The notes under the pieces were generated by a model, which worked only from the letters and a program-made list of their open reading frames with translations, searched no databases and was not told the DNA's origin. This document shows positions 25,333 through 34,187 of a DNA stretch of 64,000 bases, one piece after another. The position numbers were made by a program, and so were the translations under genes. The stretch is from Streptomyces sp. NBC_01723. Its GTDB lineage: Bacteria; Actinomycetota; Actinomycetes; Streptomycetales; Streptomycetaceae. Each line of letters opens with the position of its first letter. The first letter of the stretch is position 1. The stretch covers positions 6,250,001 to 6,314,000 of the forward strand of contig NZ_CP109171.1 in NCBI RefSeq assembly GCF_036246005.1. Direction: 5' to 3'.

Positions 25333-26684
25333 CCGGTCGTTCCCGTCGCCGGGGCGTGGGCCGCCTCCGGTTCCGTCCGGCGCACCACCTGGGAGACGAC
25401 GAAGGAGACCACCGACGCGATGACGATCAGCGGCATCTGGTCGGACGCGTCCCCACCCGTCAGCAGCACCGCGAGGACCGCGCTGGACAGCGGCAGCCCC
25501 GTCACGGCGGCCGCCGCGGCGGAGATGCCGAGGGCGAGCGCCGGGGTCACACCGAAGCCGGGCAGCCCGGAACAGGCCATGGCCGTCGCCGTGCCCAACA
25601 GCAGCGACGGGAAGATCGGACCGCCGCGCAGGCTGCCCAGGGCGATGCCCCACGCCAGCCCCTTGCACGCGACCAGGGCGATCAGCGCGCCCACTGACCA
25701 GGCGTGCGGGTGGGCGGCGAGCTGGGCGAGCGCGGCCTGCCCGGAGAGCGCCGCCTCGGCCGGGGAACGGCCGGTGATCAGCGCGTACGCGGCGACGCAC
25801 ACCCCGACCGCGGCGGCGCAGGCGACCGTGCGCACGGCCGTGTGCCGGCGCGTCCACGAGACGGTGCGGTGCCCCAGCTCCCGGGCCAGCGTGATCAGTA
25901 CGGCGATCAGCGCGGCCGTCGGGATGCCCCAAAGGAAGTCACCAGCGTCCGGGTTGGCGGCCGGTGGCAGGTCGGGCAGGGCGAGCGCGCCGATCTTCAG
26001 GCCGGTCCACTGCCCGAAGCCGGTGAAGACCAGAGAGCCGGTGGCGCTGGCCAGCAGACAGGGCAGCAGCAGGACCACCATCTGCGCCCCGGCCAGCCCC
26101 GCGCCCTCGATGAGCAGGACGGCCGCGGCCACCGGACCGCCGAGGATGGTGGAGATGGCGGCGGTGGAGCCGGCCGTCGCGAGGATCGCCCCGGCCCGCT
26201 GGTCGCCGCCCGCCCCCGCCCGCCGCACCGCCAGCAGCGCGAGTCCGCTGCCGACCGCCATGAGCGGGGCCTCGGGACCCAGCACCACACCGAGCGGCAG
26301 CGTCGCCAGCGCGGCCAGGACCGCGCCCGGCAGCGCCTTGGGTCCGACGGGCGGCCCGCCCAGCCCGTTCACCGGCAGATGCCCGCCGGCGCCCGGCATC
26401 CGGGTCACGATCGGCGCGAGGATCAGCCCGGCCAGCACCAGTGCGGGCAGCGGCCACCACCAGGGCGGGGTGTCGTAACCGGCCGCCTCGGGCAGCGAGG
26501 TCCACACCCAGTGCTGCAACTGGTGCTGGAGAGCCACGAAGAAGAAGCAGGCCAGCGCGATCGGCACGCCCAGCAGCACGCACAGCAGCAACAGCCGCCG
26601 GTAGCCGGGGCTCAGCAGCATCTGTCGCAGCGACTGCTCGGCCCGGCCCGGGGCGGCCTTCGCCGGTGCCGGCCGACTCGTCAC
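25329..26684 (-). CDS. ClC-family chloride channel/antiporter-like protein
   Basis: A 451-aa multi-spanning membrane protein. The family motifs are recognisable but atypical: GAGGHLP for GSGIP, LGPEAPLMAVGSGLALL for GKEGP, and LGSLRGGPIFPSLLLG for GGxFxP. The replaced residues leave transport mode (channel, H+ antiport or fluoride) open. The downstream channel pseudogene overlaps its stop and was probably co-transcribed. Confidence 0.85.
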   Translation of the reverse strand: MTSRPAPAKAAPGRAEQSLRQMLLSPGYRRLLLLCVLLGVPIALACFFFVALQHQLQHWVWTSLPEAAGYDTPPWWWPLPALVLAGLILAPIVTRMPGAGGHLPVNGLGGPPVGPKALPGAVLAALATLPLGVVLGPEAPLMAVGSGLALLAVRRAGAGGDQRAGAILATAGSTAAISTILGGPVAAAVLLIEGAGLAGAQMVVLLLPCLLASATGSLVFTGFGQWTGLKIGALALPDLPPAANPDAGDFLWGIPTAALIAVLITLARELGHRTVSWTRRHTAVRTVACAAAVGVCVAAYALITGRSPAEAALSGQAALAQLAAHPHAWSVGALIALVACKGLAWGIALGSLRGGPIFPSLLLGTATAMACSGLPGFGVTPALALGISAAAAAVTGLPLSSAVLAVLLTGGDASDQMPLIVIASVVSFVVSQVVRRTEPEAAHAPATGTTG

Positions 26685-26895
26685 GTGCCCTCCTTCGTCC
26701 GCTCCCGCGGGTGCGGCTCAGTTAACGCGAGGGGGCGCACGGCCGCATGCGCACGTCGGGGCACCGTTCACCTGTACGGCGGACCCGCGTGGCCGGGGGG
26801 CCCGGCGCCCCGCAGGCTCGGAACGACCCGGCGGCGCCGTGCCGGTGCCGGCGGGCCGAGGCCCGTACGGGGGACACGCAGAAAGGACCGCGCAC

Positions 26896-27357
26896 ATGAG
26901 CCAGCACGCCGAACCCACTCCCGGACGCCCGTCCCAAGGCGACGGCACCTGGTCCCGGCGCTCGGCCGACCGGCCCGGCGGCTGGGCGGCAGGCGGCGTC
27001 GTCTTCGCGGGCGTCCTGCTGACGCTGAACGGAGCCCTCGCCGTCCTCCAGGGCATCGCGGCCATCGCCGAGGACGACGTGTACGCCCGCATCGGCACGT
27101 ACGTCTACGAGATGAGCCTCACCGGCTGGGGCATCGTCCACGTCGTCCTCGGCGCCCTCGTCCTCGTCACCGGGTACGGCCTGTTGAAGGACATGGCCTG
27201 GGCGCGGGTCGCGGGCATCGTCATCGCCTCGCTGAGCCTGATCGCCCAGTTCCTGTTCCTGCCGTACGCGCCCGTCTGGTCGGTGATCATGATGGCGATC
27301 GACGTGTTCGTCATCTGGGCCCTGGCCGGCCGTCAGGACGCCACGTCCCGGGTATGA
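26896..27357 (+). CDS. DUF7144-type four-TM membrane protein
   Basis: A 153-aa protein with a polar N-terminus (1-35) and four hydrophobic helices containing the family segments FAGVLLTLNGALAVLQGIAA, GWGIVHVVLGALVLVTGYGL and WSVIMMAIDVFVIWAL. It is common in actinomycetes; function unknown. GAAAGGA lies upstream of the ATG. Confidence 0.8.
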   Translation: MSQHAEPTPGRPSQGDGTWSRRSADRPGGWAAGGVVFAGVLLTLNGALAVLQGIAAIAEDDVYARIGTYVYEMSLTGWGIVHVVLGALVLVTGYGLLKDMAWARVAGIVIASLSLIAQFLFLPYAPVWSVIMMAIDVFVIWALAGRQDATSRV

Positions 27358-27453
27358 GCCCCGCGGACCGTGTCGCAGTTGGGCCGAACGGGTGACTTGA
27401 CGTAAGAATTGGCTGGTGCAGGCAATAACGGCGAGTGGAATGCGGGGGAGCCG

Positions 27454-27846
27454 GTGAACAGCCACGACGTCACCGATGAGCAGTGGGAGGGGCTCGCCCA
27501 GGTCGTTCCTTTGCGCGGACGCGACGCCTGGCCCTCGGCGGTCGGTCACCGGGCGATGCCCGAGGCGGCGACCGAGCGGCGCCGCCGCTTCGTGGTGCTG
27601 CGGGTCAACGTGTTCGCGGACGCGCGCGAGGTCGCGGAGACGCTGATGGCGGGCATCCCCGTCCTGCTGGACCTGACCGGCGCCGAGGGCGATGTCGCCA
27701 AGCGGGTCCTCGACTTCAGCACCGGCGTCGTCTTCGGACTGGCCAGCGGGATGCACCGGGTCGACCGCAACGTCTTCCTGCTGAGCCCGGCGGGGACCGA
27801 GGTCAACGGACTGATGGAGGACGCCGTCGGGGTCCCCGGGGTGTGA
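27454..27846 (+). CDS. SepF-like cell-division protein
   Basis: A 130-aa protein with the DUF552/SepF core: ADAREVAETLMAGIPVLLDL, then KRVLDFSTGVVFGL and VDRNVFLLSP. It lacks the N-terminal membrane-targeting helix of canonical SepF, so it resembles the SepF-like paralogues (SflA/SflB) of Streptomyces, which modulate FtsZ-dependent septation. GTG 27454 has GGGGGAG upstream. Confidence 0.85.
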   Translation: MNSHDVTDEQWEGLAQVVPLRGRDAWPSAVGHRAMPEAATERRRRFVVLRVNVFADAREVAETLMAGIPVLLDLTGAEGDVAKRVLDFSTGVVFGLASGMHRVDRNVFLLSPAGTEVNGLMEDAVGVPGV

Positions 27847-27875
27847 CGGTGCCGTCCCGTCCTGACGGCGCCGTC
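27845..27875 (+). terminator. Hairpin after the SepF-like gene
   Basis: GACGGTGCCGTC and GACGGCGCCGTC form a 12-bp stem (one G-T pair) over a 7-nt loop directly at the stop codon. Confidence 0.6.
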
Positions 27876-27941
27876 CCCCGATCGTAGGAACGCACCGGGG
27901 GCAAAACGGTTCGCCGTGCGACGGAGCCCTACGGTCCGCAT

Positions 27942-29096
27942 ATGGCAGCGTCATCCGCGTCGGCGGCGTCCGTCGCACCGCTCCCCGGCCGCCCCCGCGT
28001 CACGGAGCTGCGGCTTTCCGCCTTCGCGGGGCACCGGCGCGCGGTGCTGCGGCTCGGGCCGCTCACCCTGCTCGCCGGGCCCAGCGGCTGCGGCAAGACC
28101 ACCGCGCTCAGGGCCTACGACGCCCTGGCCCGGCTCGGCGGCGGCGCGGAACTCGGCGCCGTGTTCCCCGACCCCGTCGCCTGCGTGCCCGAACGGGCCC
28201 GGCCCGACGGCCAGCGGCGCCGGGGCTTCCGCATCGGCTGCACGGCCGACGGCGCCGAGGGCCCGGTCCACCTGGACGTCGCCGTGCAGGCTGAGCCCGA
28301 ACTGCGCGTCGTGGGGGAGCGGCTGTCGGCGGACGGCGTCGTGCTGCTGGAGACGGCCCTGCGCGACCCCGGCCGGCGTGCCGTGCAGGCCGCCTGGCAC
28401 ACGGCCGGTTCGGCGCCGGTGACCCGCGCGCCCCTGCCCGACGACCGGCTCGGCACCCCGCTGCTGCCGCTGCGGGTGGCCGGCAAGACGGACGGACAGC
28501 GCAGGGTGCTGGCGGCCGCCGAGCAGATGGTGGTCGCGCTGCGCTCCGTCTTCGCCTGCGACCCCCGGCCCGGCCGGATGCGGGAGCCCGTACCGACCGG
28601 CTCCGGCCGCCTGCTGGGCGGCTGCGACAACCTCGCCGACGTGCTGTGGCGCACCCGCACCGAATGCGTCCGGCGGCACGCGCAGTTCGTCGCGGCGGTC
28701 CGCACCGGCTGCGCGGGCCCCGTCGCGGACGTACTGGCCGAACCTGCCGTCGGCGGCGTGGTCCGCGCCCTGCTGGACCGGGGCGACGGGGTGCGCACCG
28801 GCCTGGCCCGGCTCGGCTACGGCGAACTGCGCTACCTCGCCCTCGCGCTGGTGCTGTTCACCGGACCCGGGGTGCTGGAGGTCGATCCGGCCGGCGAGGT
28901 CCCCGCCGCCCTGCAGACGCTCACCGTCCTCGCCGACGGCTTCGACCGCGGCCTGGACGTGCGCCAGCGCGCCGAACTCCTGCGGCTGGCGGCGCGGATG
29001 TGCGACCGCGGCCACATCCGCCTCGTCGGAGCGGTCGCCGACGCCTCGTGGGCGGCGGGGGCGGACGGCGTCACGGTGGTACACCTGGACCCGTGA
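27942..29096 (+). CDS. P-loop AAA ATPase (RecF/ABC-like fold)
   Basis: A 384-aa ATPase. The N-terminal RVTELRLSAFAGHRRAVLRL and Walker A AGPSGCGKTTAL are typical of predicted ATP-binding proteins of the AAA_21/RecF-like group. A late segment with LALALVLFTGPGVLEVDPAG fits a degenerate signature/Walker B region. It is co-translated with the MazG-like gene (GTGA overlap). The cellular role is unknown. Confidence 0.75.
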   Translation: MAASSASAASVAPLPGRPRVTELRLSAFAGHRRAVLRLGPLTLLAGPSGCGKTTALRAYDALARLGGGAELGAVFPDPVACVPERARPDGQRRRGFRIGCTADGAEGPVHLDVAVQAEPELRVVGERLSADGVVLLETALRDPGRRAVQAAWHTAGSAPVTRAPLPDDRLGTPLLPLRVAGKTDGQRRVLAAAEQMVVALRSVFACDPRPGRMREPVPTGSGRLLGGCDNLADVLWRTRTECVRRHAQFVAAVRTGCAGPVADVLAEPAVGGVVRALLDRGDGVRTGLARLGYGELRYLALALVLFTGPGVLEVDPAGEVPAALQTLTVLADGFDRGLDVRQRAELLRLAARMCDRGHIRLVGAVADASWAAGADGVTVVHLDP

Positions 29097-29437
29097 CCGA
29101 TCACCCCCAGGACCTCGCCGTACTCCAGCGCAGGCTCGCCGAGTTCGCCGCCGCCCGGCACTGGCAGCCATACCACACGCCCAAGAACCTCGTCGCGGCG
29201 CTCAGCGTGGAGGCCGGCGAACTCGTCGAGATCTTCCAGTGGCTGACGCCCGAGCAGTCGGCCGCCGTCATGGCCGACCCGGACACCGCGCACCGCGTCC
29301 GGGACGAGGTCGCCGACGTCCTGGCCTACCTGCTCCAGTTCTGCGAGGTGCTGGGCGTCGATCCGCTGGCCGCGCTGGAGGCGAAGATCGAGCGGAACGA
29401 GTCGCGGTTCCCCCTGCCGGACCCGCGGGACGACTGA
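29093..29437 (+). CDS. MazG-like nucleotide pyrophosphohydrolase
   Basis: A 114-aa all-helical NTP pyrophosphatase. It shows the metal-binding EAGELVEIFQWL and VRDEVADVLAYLLQF motifs (ExxE and ExxxD) of the dCTPase/MazG-like family, which clears non-canonical or excess dNTPs. The GTG start overlaps the ATPase stop. Confidence 0.9.
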   Translation: MTDHPQDLAVLQRRLAEFAAARHWQPYHTPKNLVAALSVEAGELVEIFQWLTPEQSAAVMADPDTAHRVRDEVADVLAYLLQFCEVLGVDPLAALEAKIERNESRFPLPDPRDD

Positions 29438-29638
29438 GCGGCAGGACGGCCGAGTTCGGAGGAGCCGACCACTCCGTTATCACTCTCCGCAGTCAAAATT
29501 CGGCCAGTTATCGAGATGTTGTCCGAAGATTTCCGCCTTCCTCTGGCTTTTCGCCCCACACACCTTCACTCTGGGTAGTGAGTGACGGAGTTCGGGCGGA
29601 CGCGCCGCGCGCGCGTCGGAAACAGACGGGGGCAGCGC

Positions 29639-30109
29639 ATGGACGCTGTGCGGCTCATCGTGACCAGTGGGCGTGCCCTGGCCGCCGGCGGAGAGGTGCC
29701 GGACGTCCTGACCGAGGTGTGGCAGGTGCAGGCCCTCGCCCAGGCGATCGGCAGCCGGCTGGCCGTCCACGGCCCACCGGAACTGCGCGGCGAGGCCATC
29801 GGCCTGACCGAACTGGCAGGCCGCGGCTGCGGAGTCCTGCACACCCCGGACCTGGCCCCGGGCGAACTGCGCGCCGCCCAGCTCACCGAGCTGGGCGACG
29901 CCCGCCAGGCCCTGATGCGCCTGGGCACCCTGCTCGGCGAGACCGGCATAGCCCTGGTGGGCATCGCCTGCGCCGCCGGCGACGAGGCCACCTACTGGCA
30001 GTGCGTGGAGGCGATCGACGCGGCGGACGAATCACGCGACCGGGTCCTGGAGATGCTGCGCAAACTCACCGACCGCGACGCCGGGTTACCGGAGCGGGAG
30101 GCCGGTTAG
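29639..30109 (+). CDS. DUF6099-like conserved actinomycete protein
   Basis: A 156-aa helical protein starting MDAVRLIVTSGRALA, preceded by a G-rich ribosome-binding stretch. The sequence looks like a Streptomyces-conserved DUF6099 family member; no catalytic motif is visible. The stop codon directly abuts the terminal inverted repeat of the MITE. Confidence 0.65.
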   Translation: MDAVRLIVTSGRALAAGGEVPDVLTEVWQVQALAQAIGSRLAVHGPPELRGEAIGLTELAGRGCGVLHTPDLAPGELRAAQLTELGDARQALMRLGTLLGETGIALVGIACAAGDEATYWQCVEAIDAADESRDRVLEMLRKLTDRDAGLPEREAG

Positions 30110-30325
30110 GGCCTTTCCGGCGGATCACGCCGCAGACGCGGGGTCTGGCACGCACATCTGCGGCGTTGTCGTCGGTTGCCAACTCCTCCACGCTCGGCTT
30201 CGCTCGCGCGGGGGCCCCATCGCGTTGCCGCCCTCCTCCGCCTTGCAGCCGCACGCACCAGACCCCGCTCACCTGCGCTGATCAGGTGCCGTCGCCTTCC
30301 TGCGACCTGATCCGCCGGACAGGCC
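30110..30325. mobile_element. 216-bp MITE-like element with 18-bp terminal inverted repeats
   Basis: GGCCTTTCCGGCGGATCA (30110-30127) and TGATCCGCCGGACAGGCC (30308-30325) are inverted copies with 17 of 18 matches. The interior encodes nothing and contains a further 8-bp dyad (GATCAGGT/ACCTGATC). I see no target duplication. It has the form of a non-autonomous IS-derived element. Confidence 0.7.
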
Positions 30326-30381
30326 CCAGCCCCGGGAGAGCCTGTCCGGCGCACCCGCGCCGAACAGGCAGGATGGAACGC

Positions 30382-31305
30382 ATGGATCTCCGTATCTTCA
30401 CCGAGCCCCAGCAGGGGGCCACCTACGACACCTTGCTCGCCGTGGCCAAGGCCACCGAGGACCTCGGTTTCGACGCCTTCTTCCGCTCGGACCACTATCT
30501 CCGCATGGGCTCCTCGGACGGCCTGCCCGGCCCCACCGACGCCTGGATCACCCTGGCGGGCCTGGCCCGGGAGACCAAGCGCATCCGCCTCGGCACCCTC
30601 ATGACCGCCGGCACCTTCCGGCTCCCCGGTGTCCTCGCCATCCAGGTCGCGCAGGTGGACCAGATGTCGGGCGGCCGGGTCGAGCTGGGCCTGGGCGCCG
30701 GCTGGTTCGAGGAGGAGCACAAGGCGTACGGCATCCCCTTCCCGAAGGAGAAGCTCGGCCGCCTGGAGGAGCAACTGGCCATCGTCACCGGTCTGTGGGC
30801 CACCGAGACCGGCAAGACCTTCGACTTCCACGGCAAGTTCTACGACCTCACCGACTCGCCCGCGCTGCCCAAGCCCGCGCAGCCGAAGGTGCCCGTGCTC
30901 ATCGGCGGACACGGGGCCACCCGCACCCCGCGCCTGGCCGGCCGGTACGCCGACGAGTTCAACATGCCGTTCGCCTCCGTCGAGGACACCGAGCGGCAGT
31001 TCGGCCGGGTGCGGGCCGCCGCCGAGGAGGCCGGCCGCGGGGCCGACGCCCTCACCTACTCCAACGCGCTGGTCGCCTGCGTCGGCAAGGACGACGCCGA
31101 GGTCGCCCGCCGCGCCGCCGCGATCGGCCGCGAGGTCGACGAGCTGAAGGCCAACGGCCTCGCCGGGTCCCCGGCCGAGGTCGTCGACAAGATCGGCCGG
31201 TACGCCGCCGTCGGCGCCCGGCGGATCTACCTCCAGATCCTCGACCTCGACGACCTGGACCACCTTGAGCTGATCTCCTCCCAGGTCCAGGCACAGCTGT
31301 CCTGA
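30382..31305 (+). CDS. LLM-class F420-dependent oxidoreductase
   Basis: A 307-aa TIM-barrel flavin/F420 enzyme. The start DLRIFTEPQQGATYDTLLAV, the F420-type segments LGTLMTAGTFRLPGVLA and VDQMSGGRVELGLGAGW, and a C-terminal GARRIYLQILDL are typical of the Streptomyces F420-dependent family. ATG 30373 is an alternative start 9 bp upstream. The substrate is unknown. Confidence 0.88.
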   Translation: MDLRIFTEPQQGATYDTLLAVAKATEDLGFDAFFRSDHYLRMGSSDGLPGPTDAWITLAGLARETKRIRLGTLMTAGTFRLPGVLAIQVAQVDQMSGGRVELGLGAGWFEEEHKAYGIPFPKEKLGRLEEQLAIVTGLWATETGKTFDFHGKFYDLTDSPALPKPAQPKVPVLIGGHGATRTPRLAGRYADEFNMPFASVEDTERQFGRVRAAAEEAGRGADALTYSNALVACVGKDDAEVARRAAAIGREVDELKANGLAGSPAEVVDKIGRYAAVGARRIYLQILDLDDLDHLELISSQVQAQLS

Positions 31306-31460
31306 CGCCCTGACACCCGTCCGATAACCGAAGGCGCCGCTCACCGGCCCTGTGCGATGGTGTGACCGTCGTCCTGCCGGAGCCCCCGGGATCACTCACC
31401 CTGGGGGCTCCCGCGCGTACGGCGCCTCGTAAGCATCCACCGGCCGGAGAGGCCCTCAGC

Positions 31461-32930
31461 ATGTTCCTGACCATCACCACCACCGGCACCCCCGGACACC
31501 CCGCGACCGACCTCGGATTCCTGCTGCACAAGCATCCCGACAACGCGCAGGCGTTCTCCACCTCCTTCGGCACGGCCCACGTGTTCTACCCGGAGGCGGA
31601 GGAGCAGCGCTGCACGGCGGCGCTGCTGCTGGAGGTCGACACGGTGGCGCTGGTCAGGCGCGGCAAGGGCAAGGGCCGGGGCGGCGCCCCCGACGCGGCC
31701 CTCGCGCAGTACGTCAACGACCGCCCCTACGCGGCCTCCTCCCTGCTCGCCGTCGCTCTGAGCAACGTCTTCTCCAGCGCGATGCGCGGCGTGTGCAAGG
31801 CCCGCCCCGAGCGCGCCGCCGAGCCGCTGCCGCTGCGCGTCGAGATCCCGGCGCTGCCCGCCCGCGGCGGACCCGGCCTCGTCCGCCGCCTCTTCGAGCC
31901 CCTCGGCTGGGCCGTCACCGTCGAGGCCGTGCCGCTGGACACCGACTTCCCCGAGTGGGGCGAGTCGCGCTACGTCCGCCTGGCCCTGGAGTCCGGCACC
32001 CGCACCCTCTCCGACGCCCTGCGCCACCTGTACGTCCTGCTGCCGGTACTCGACGACGCCAAGCACTACTGGGTCTCGCCGGACGAGGTCGACAAGCTGC
32101 TGCGGGCCGGCGAGGGCTGGCTGCCGGGCCACCCCGAGCAGAAGCTGATCACCAGCCGCTACCTGTCCCGCCGCTGGTCGCTGACGCGCGAGGCGATGGA
32201 GCGACTGGAACTGCTCCGGCTGGCGGAGACCGACGACAGCGAGGTCGAGGAGATCGACAACGCCGTCGCGGCCGAGACCGAGCAGGAGGACCGGCCGACC
32301 CCGCTCGCCGTGCACCGCCGCGAGGCCATCCTCACCGCGCTCCGCGACCACGCCGCCGCCCGCGTCCTCGACCTCGGCTGCGGCGAGGGCCACCTGGTGC
32401 GCGAACTGCTCAAGGAGCCGCGGTTCACCGAGATCACCGGCGTGGACGTGTCGGTGCGCGCGCTCACCATCGCCTCCCGGCGGCTCAAGCTGGACCGCAT
32501 GGGTGAGCGGCAGGCCGCGCGCGTGAACCTCCTCCAGGGCTCCCTCGCCTACACCGACAAGAGGCTGGGGGGCTACGACGCCGCCGTGCTCAGCGAGGTG
32601 ATCGAACACCTCGACCTGCCGAGGCTGCCCGCCCTGGAGTACGCGGTCTTCGGCGCGGCCCGCCCCCGTACCGTCGTCGTCACCACGCCGAACGTCGAGT
32701 ACAACGTGCGCTGGGAGACCCTCCCGGCCGGCCACGTCCGCCACCGCGACCACCGCTTCGAGTGGACCCGAGAGGAGTTCCGGACCTGGGCGGAGACGGT
32801 CGCCGAACGGCACGGATACGACGTCGGGTTCCGCCCCGTCGGTCCCCACGACCCCGAGGTGGGACCGCCCACCCAGATGGCAGTCTTCAGCACCAGGACC
32901 CCGACCGCGAAGGAGGCGAAGGCCGCATGA
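31461..32930 (+). CDS. hen1: 3'-terminal RNA ribose 2'-O-methyltransferase Hen1
   Basis: A 489-aa bacterial Hen1. The N-terminal regulatory domain (about 1-245, MFLTITTTGTPGHPATDLGF) is followed by a SAM-dependent methyltransferase. That domain has LDLGCGEGHLVREL and the metal-binding SEVIEHLDL plus RHRDHRFEWTR, which supply the Glu/His ligands. In bacteria Hen1 works with Pnkp to repair ribotoxin-cleaved tRNA, methylating the damaged 3' end before sealing. It overlaps pnkp by ATGA. This copy looks intact although its partner is truncated. Confidence 0.95.
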   Translation: MFLTITTTGTPGHPATDLGFLLHKHPDNAQAFSTSFGTAHVFYPEAEEQRCTAALLLEVDTVALVRRGKGKGRGGAPDAALAQYVNDRPYAASSLLAVALSNVFSSAMRGVCKARPERAAEPLPLRVEIPALPARGGPGLVRRLFEPLGWAVTVEAVPLDTDFPEWGESRYVRLALESGTRTLSDALRHLYVLLPVLDDAKHYWVSPDEVDKLLRAGEGWLPGHPEQKLITSRYLSRRWSLTREAMERLELLRLAETDDSEVEEIDNAVAAETEQEDRPTPLAVHRREAILTALRDHAAARVLDLGCGEGHLVRELLKEPRFTEITGVDVSVRALTIASRRLKLDRMGERQAARVNLLQGSLAYTDKRLGGYDAAVLSEVIEHLDLPRLPALEYAVFGAARPRTVVVTTPNVEYNVRWETLPAGHVRHRDHRFEWTREEFRTWAETVAERHGYDVGFRPVGPHDPEVGPPTQMAVFSTRTPTAKEAKAA

Positions 32931-34171
32931 CCACCATGGACACCCCCGGGACCACCGACACCACCGCGAGGACCCGGAACCTCCCCGTCACCGACCTCTC
33001 CCTCGTCGTGCTGATCGGTGCCTCCGGCTCCGGCAAGTCCACCTTCGCCCGGCGCCACTTCAAGCCCACCGAGGTCATCTCCTCCGACTTCTGCCGCGGC
33101 CTGGTCGCCGACGACGAGAACGACCAGAGCGCCAGCGGGGACGCCTTCGACGTCCTGCACTACATCGCCGGCAAGCGGCTCGCGGCCGGCCGCCGCACCG
33201 TCGTCGACGCCACCAACGTGCAGCAGGACGCCCGCCGTCAGCTGATCGACCTGGCCAAGCGGCACGACGTGCTGCCCATCGCGATCGTCCTCGACGTCCC
33301 CGAGCAGGTGTGCGTCGAGCGCAACGCCACTCGCACCGACCGCGCCGACATGCCCCGCCGGGTCGTCCAGCGCCACACCCGCGAACTCCGCCGCTCCCTG
33401 CGCCACCTGGAGCGCGAGGGCTTCCGCAAGGTGCACGTCCTGCGCGGCGCGGCGGAGGCCGAGCACGCCACCGTCGTCACCGAGAAGCGGTTCAACGACC
33501 TCACCCACCTCACCGGCCCCTTCGACATCGTCGGCGACATCCACGGCTGCGCCGCCGAACTGGAGGCCCTGCTCGGCAAGCTGGGCTACGCCGACGGCGT
33601 CCACCCCGAGGGCCGCACCGCCGTCTTCGTCGGCGACCTGGTCGACCGCGGCCCGGACAGCCCCGGCGTCCTGCGCCGCGTGATGTCCATGGTGAAGTCG
33701 GGCAACGCGCTGTGCGTCCCCGGCAACCACGAGAACAAGTACGGCCGCCACCTCAAGGGCCGGAAGGTCCAGCACACCCACGGACTCGCCGAGACCGTCG
33801 AGCAGATGGACGGCGAGAGCGAGGAGTTCCGCGCCGAGGTACGGGAGTTCATCGACGGCCTGGTCAGCCACTACGTCCTCGACGGCGGCCGGCTCGTGGT
33901 CTGCCACGCCGGTCTGCCGGAGAAGTACCACGGCCGCACCTCCGGCCGGGTCCGCTCGCACGCCCTGTACGGCGAGACCACCGGCGAGACCGACGAGTTC
34001 GGGCTGCCGGTGCGCTACCCGTGGGCCGAGGACTACCGGGGCCGCGCGGCCGTGGTCTACGGCCACACCCCGGTCCCGGAGGCCAGCTGGCTCAACAACA
34101 CCATCAGGCAGAACAACAGCCTGCCGCCACAAGGCGCACCAAGAGCAGCAAGCCTGACACCAGTCGCCTAG
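32927..34171 (+). CDS. pnkp: Polynucleotide kinase-phosphatase Pnkp, truncated by the element (ligase domain lost)
   Basis: A 414-aa product; full bacterial Pnkp is about 850 aa. The kinase domain (P-loop IGASGSGKSTFAR) and the metallophosphatase domain (DIHGCAAELEALLGKLG, VGDLVDRGPDSPGVL, GNHENK, YGHTPVPEASWLNNTI) are intact. Immediately after WLNNTI, where Pnkp normally continues with the DTGCVFGG(K/R)LTALR segment leading to the adenylyltransferase domain, the sequence becomes unrelated (RQNNSLPPQG...) and stops at 34171. The last 21 codons are therefore element DNA. End-healing might persist, but RNA sealing cannot. Start ATG 32927; 32936 is an alternative. Confidence 0.93.
   Translation: MTTMDTPGTTDTTARTRNLPVTDLSLVVLIGASGSGKSTFARRHFKPTEVISSDFCRGLVADDENDQSASGDAFDVLHYIAGKRLAAGRRTVVDATNVQQDARRQLIDLAKRHDVLPIAIVLDVPEQVCVERNATRTDRADMPRRVVQRHTRELRRSLRHLEREGFRKVHVLRGAAEAEHATVVTEKRFNDLTHLTGPFDIVGDIHGCAAELEALLGKLGYADGVHPEGRTAVFVGDLVDRGPDSPGVLRRVMSMVKSGNALCVPGNHENKYGRHLKGRKVQHTHGLAETVEQMDGESEEFRAEVREFIDGLVSHYVLDGGRLVVCHAGLPEKYHGRTSGRVRSHALYGETTGETDEFGLPVRYPWAEDYRGRAAVVYGHTPVPEASWLNNTIRQNNSLPPQGAPRAASLTPVA
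34091..34120. other. Left attachment junction (attL) of the integrated element
   Basis: The pnkp frame leaves its family at about 34105. AACAACA occurs twice around the junction (34094-34100 and 34112-34118), and a short dyad (AGGCAG/CTGCC) follows. The crossover core probably lies within CTCAACAACACCATC. The exact core cannot be fixed without attR, which is beyond the window. Confidence 0.65.
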
Positions 34172-34187
34172 CCATCATCGATGCAGG

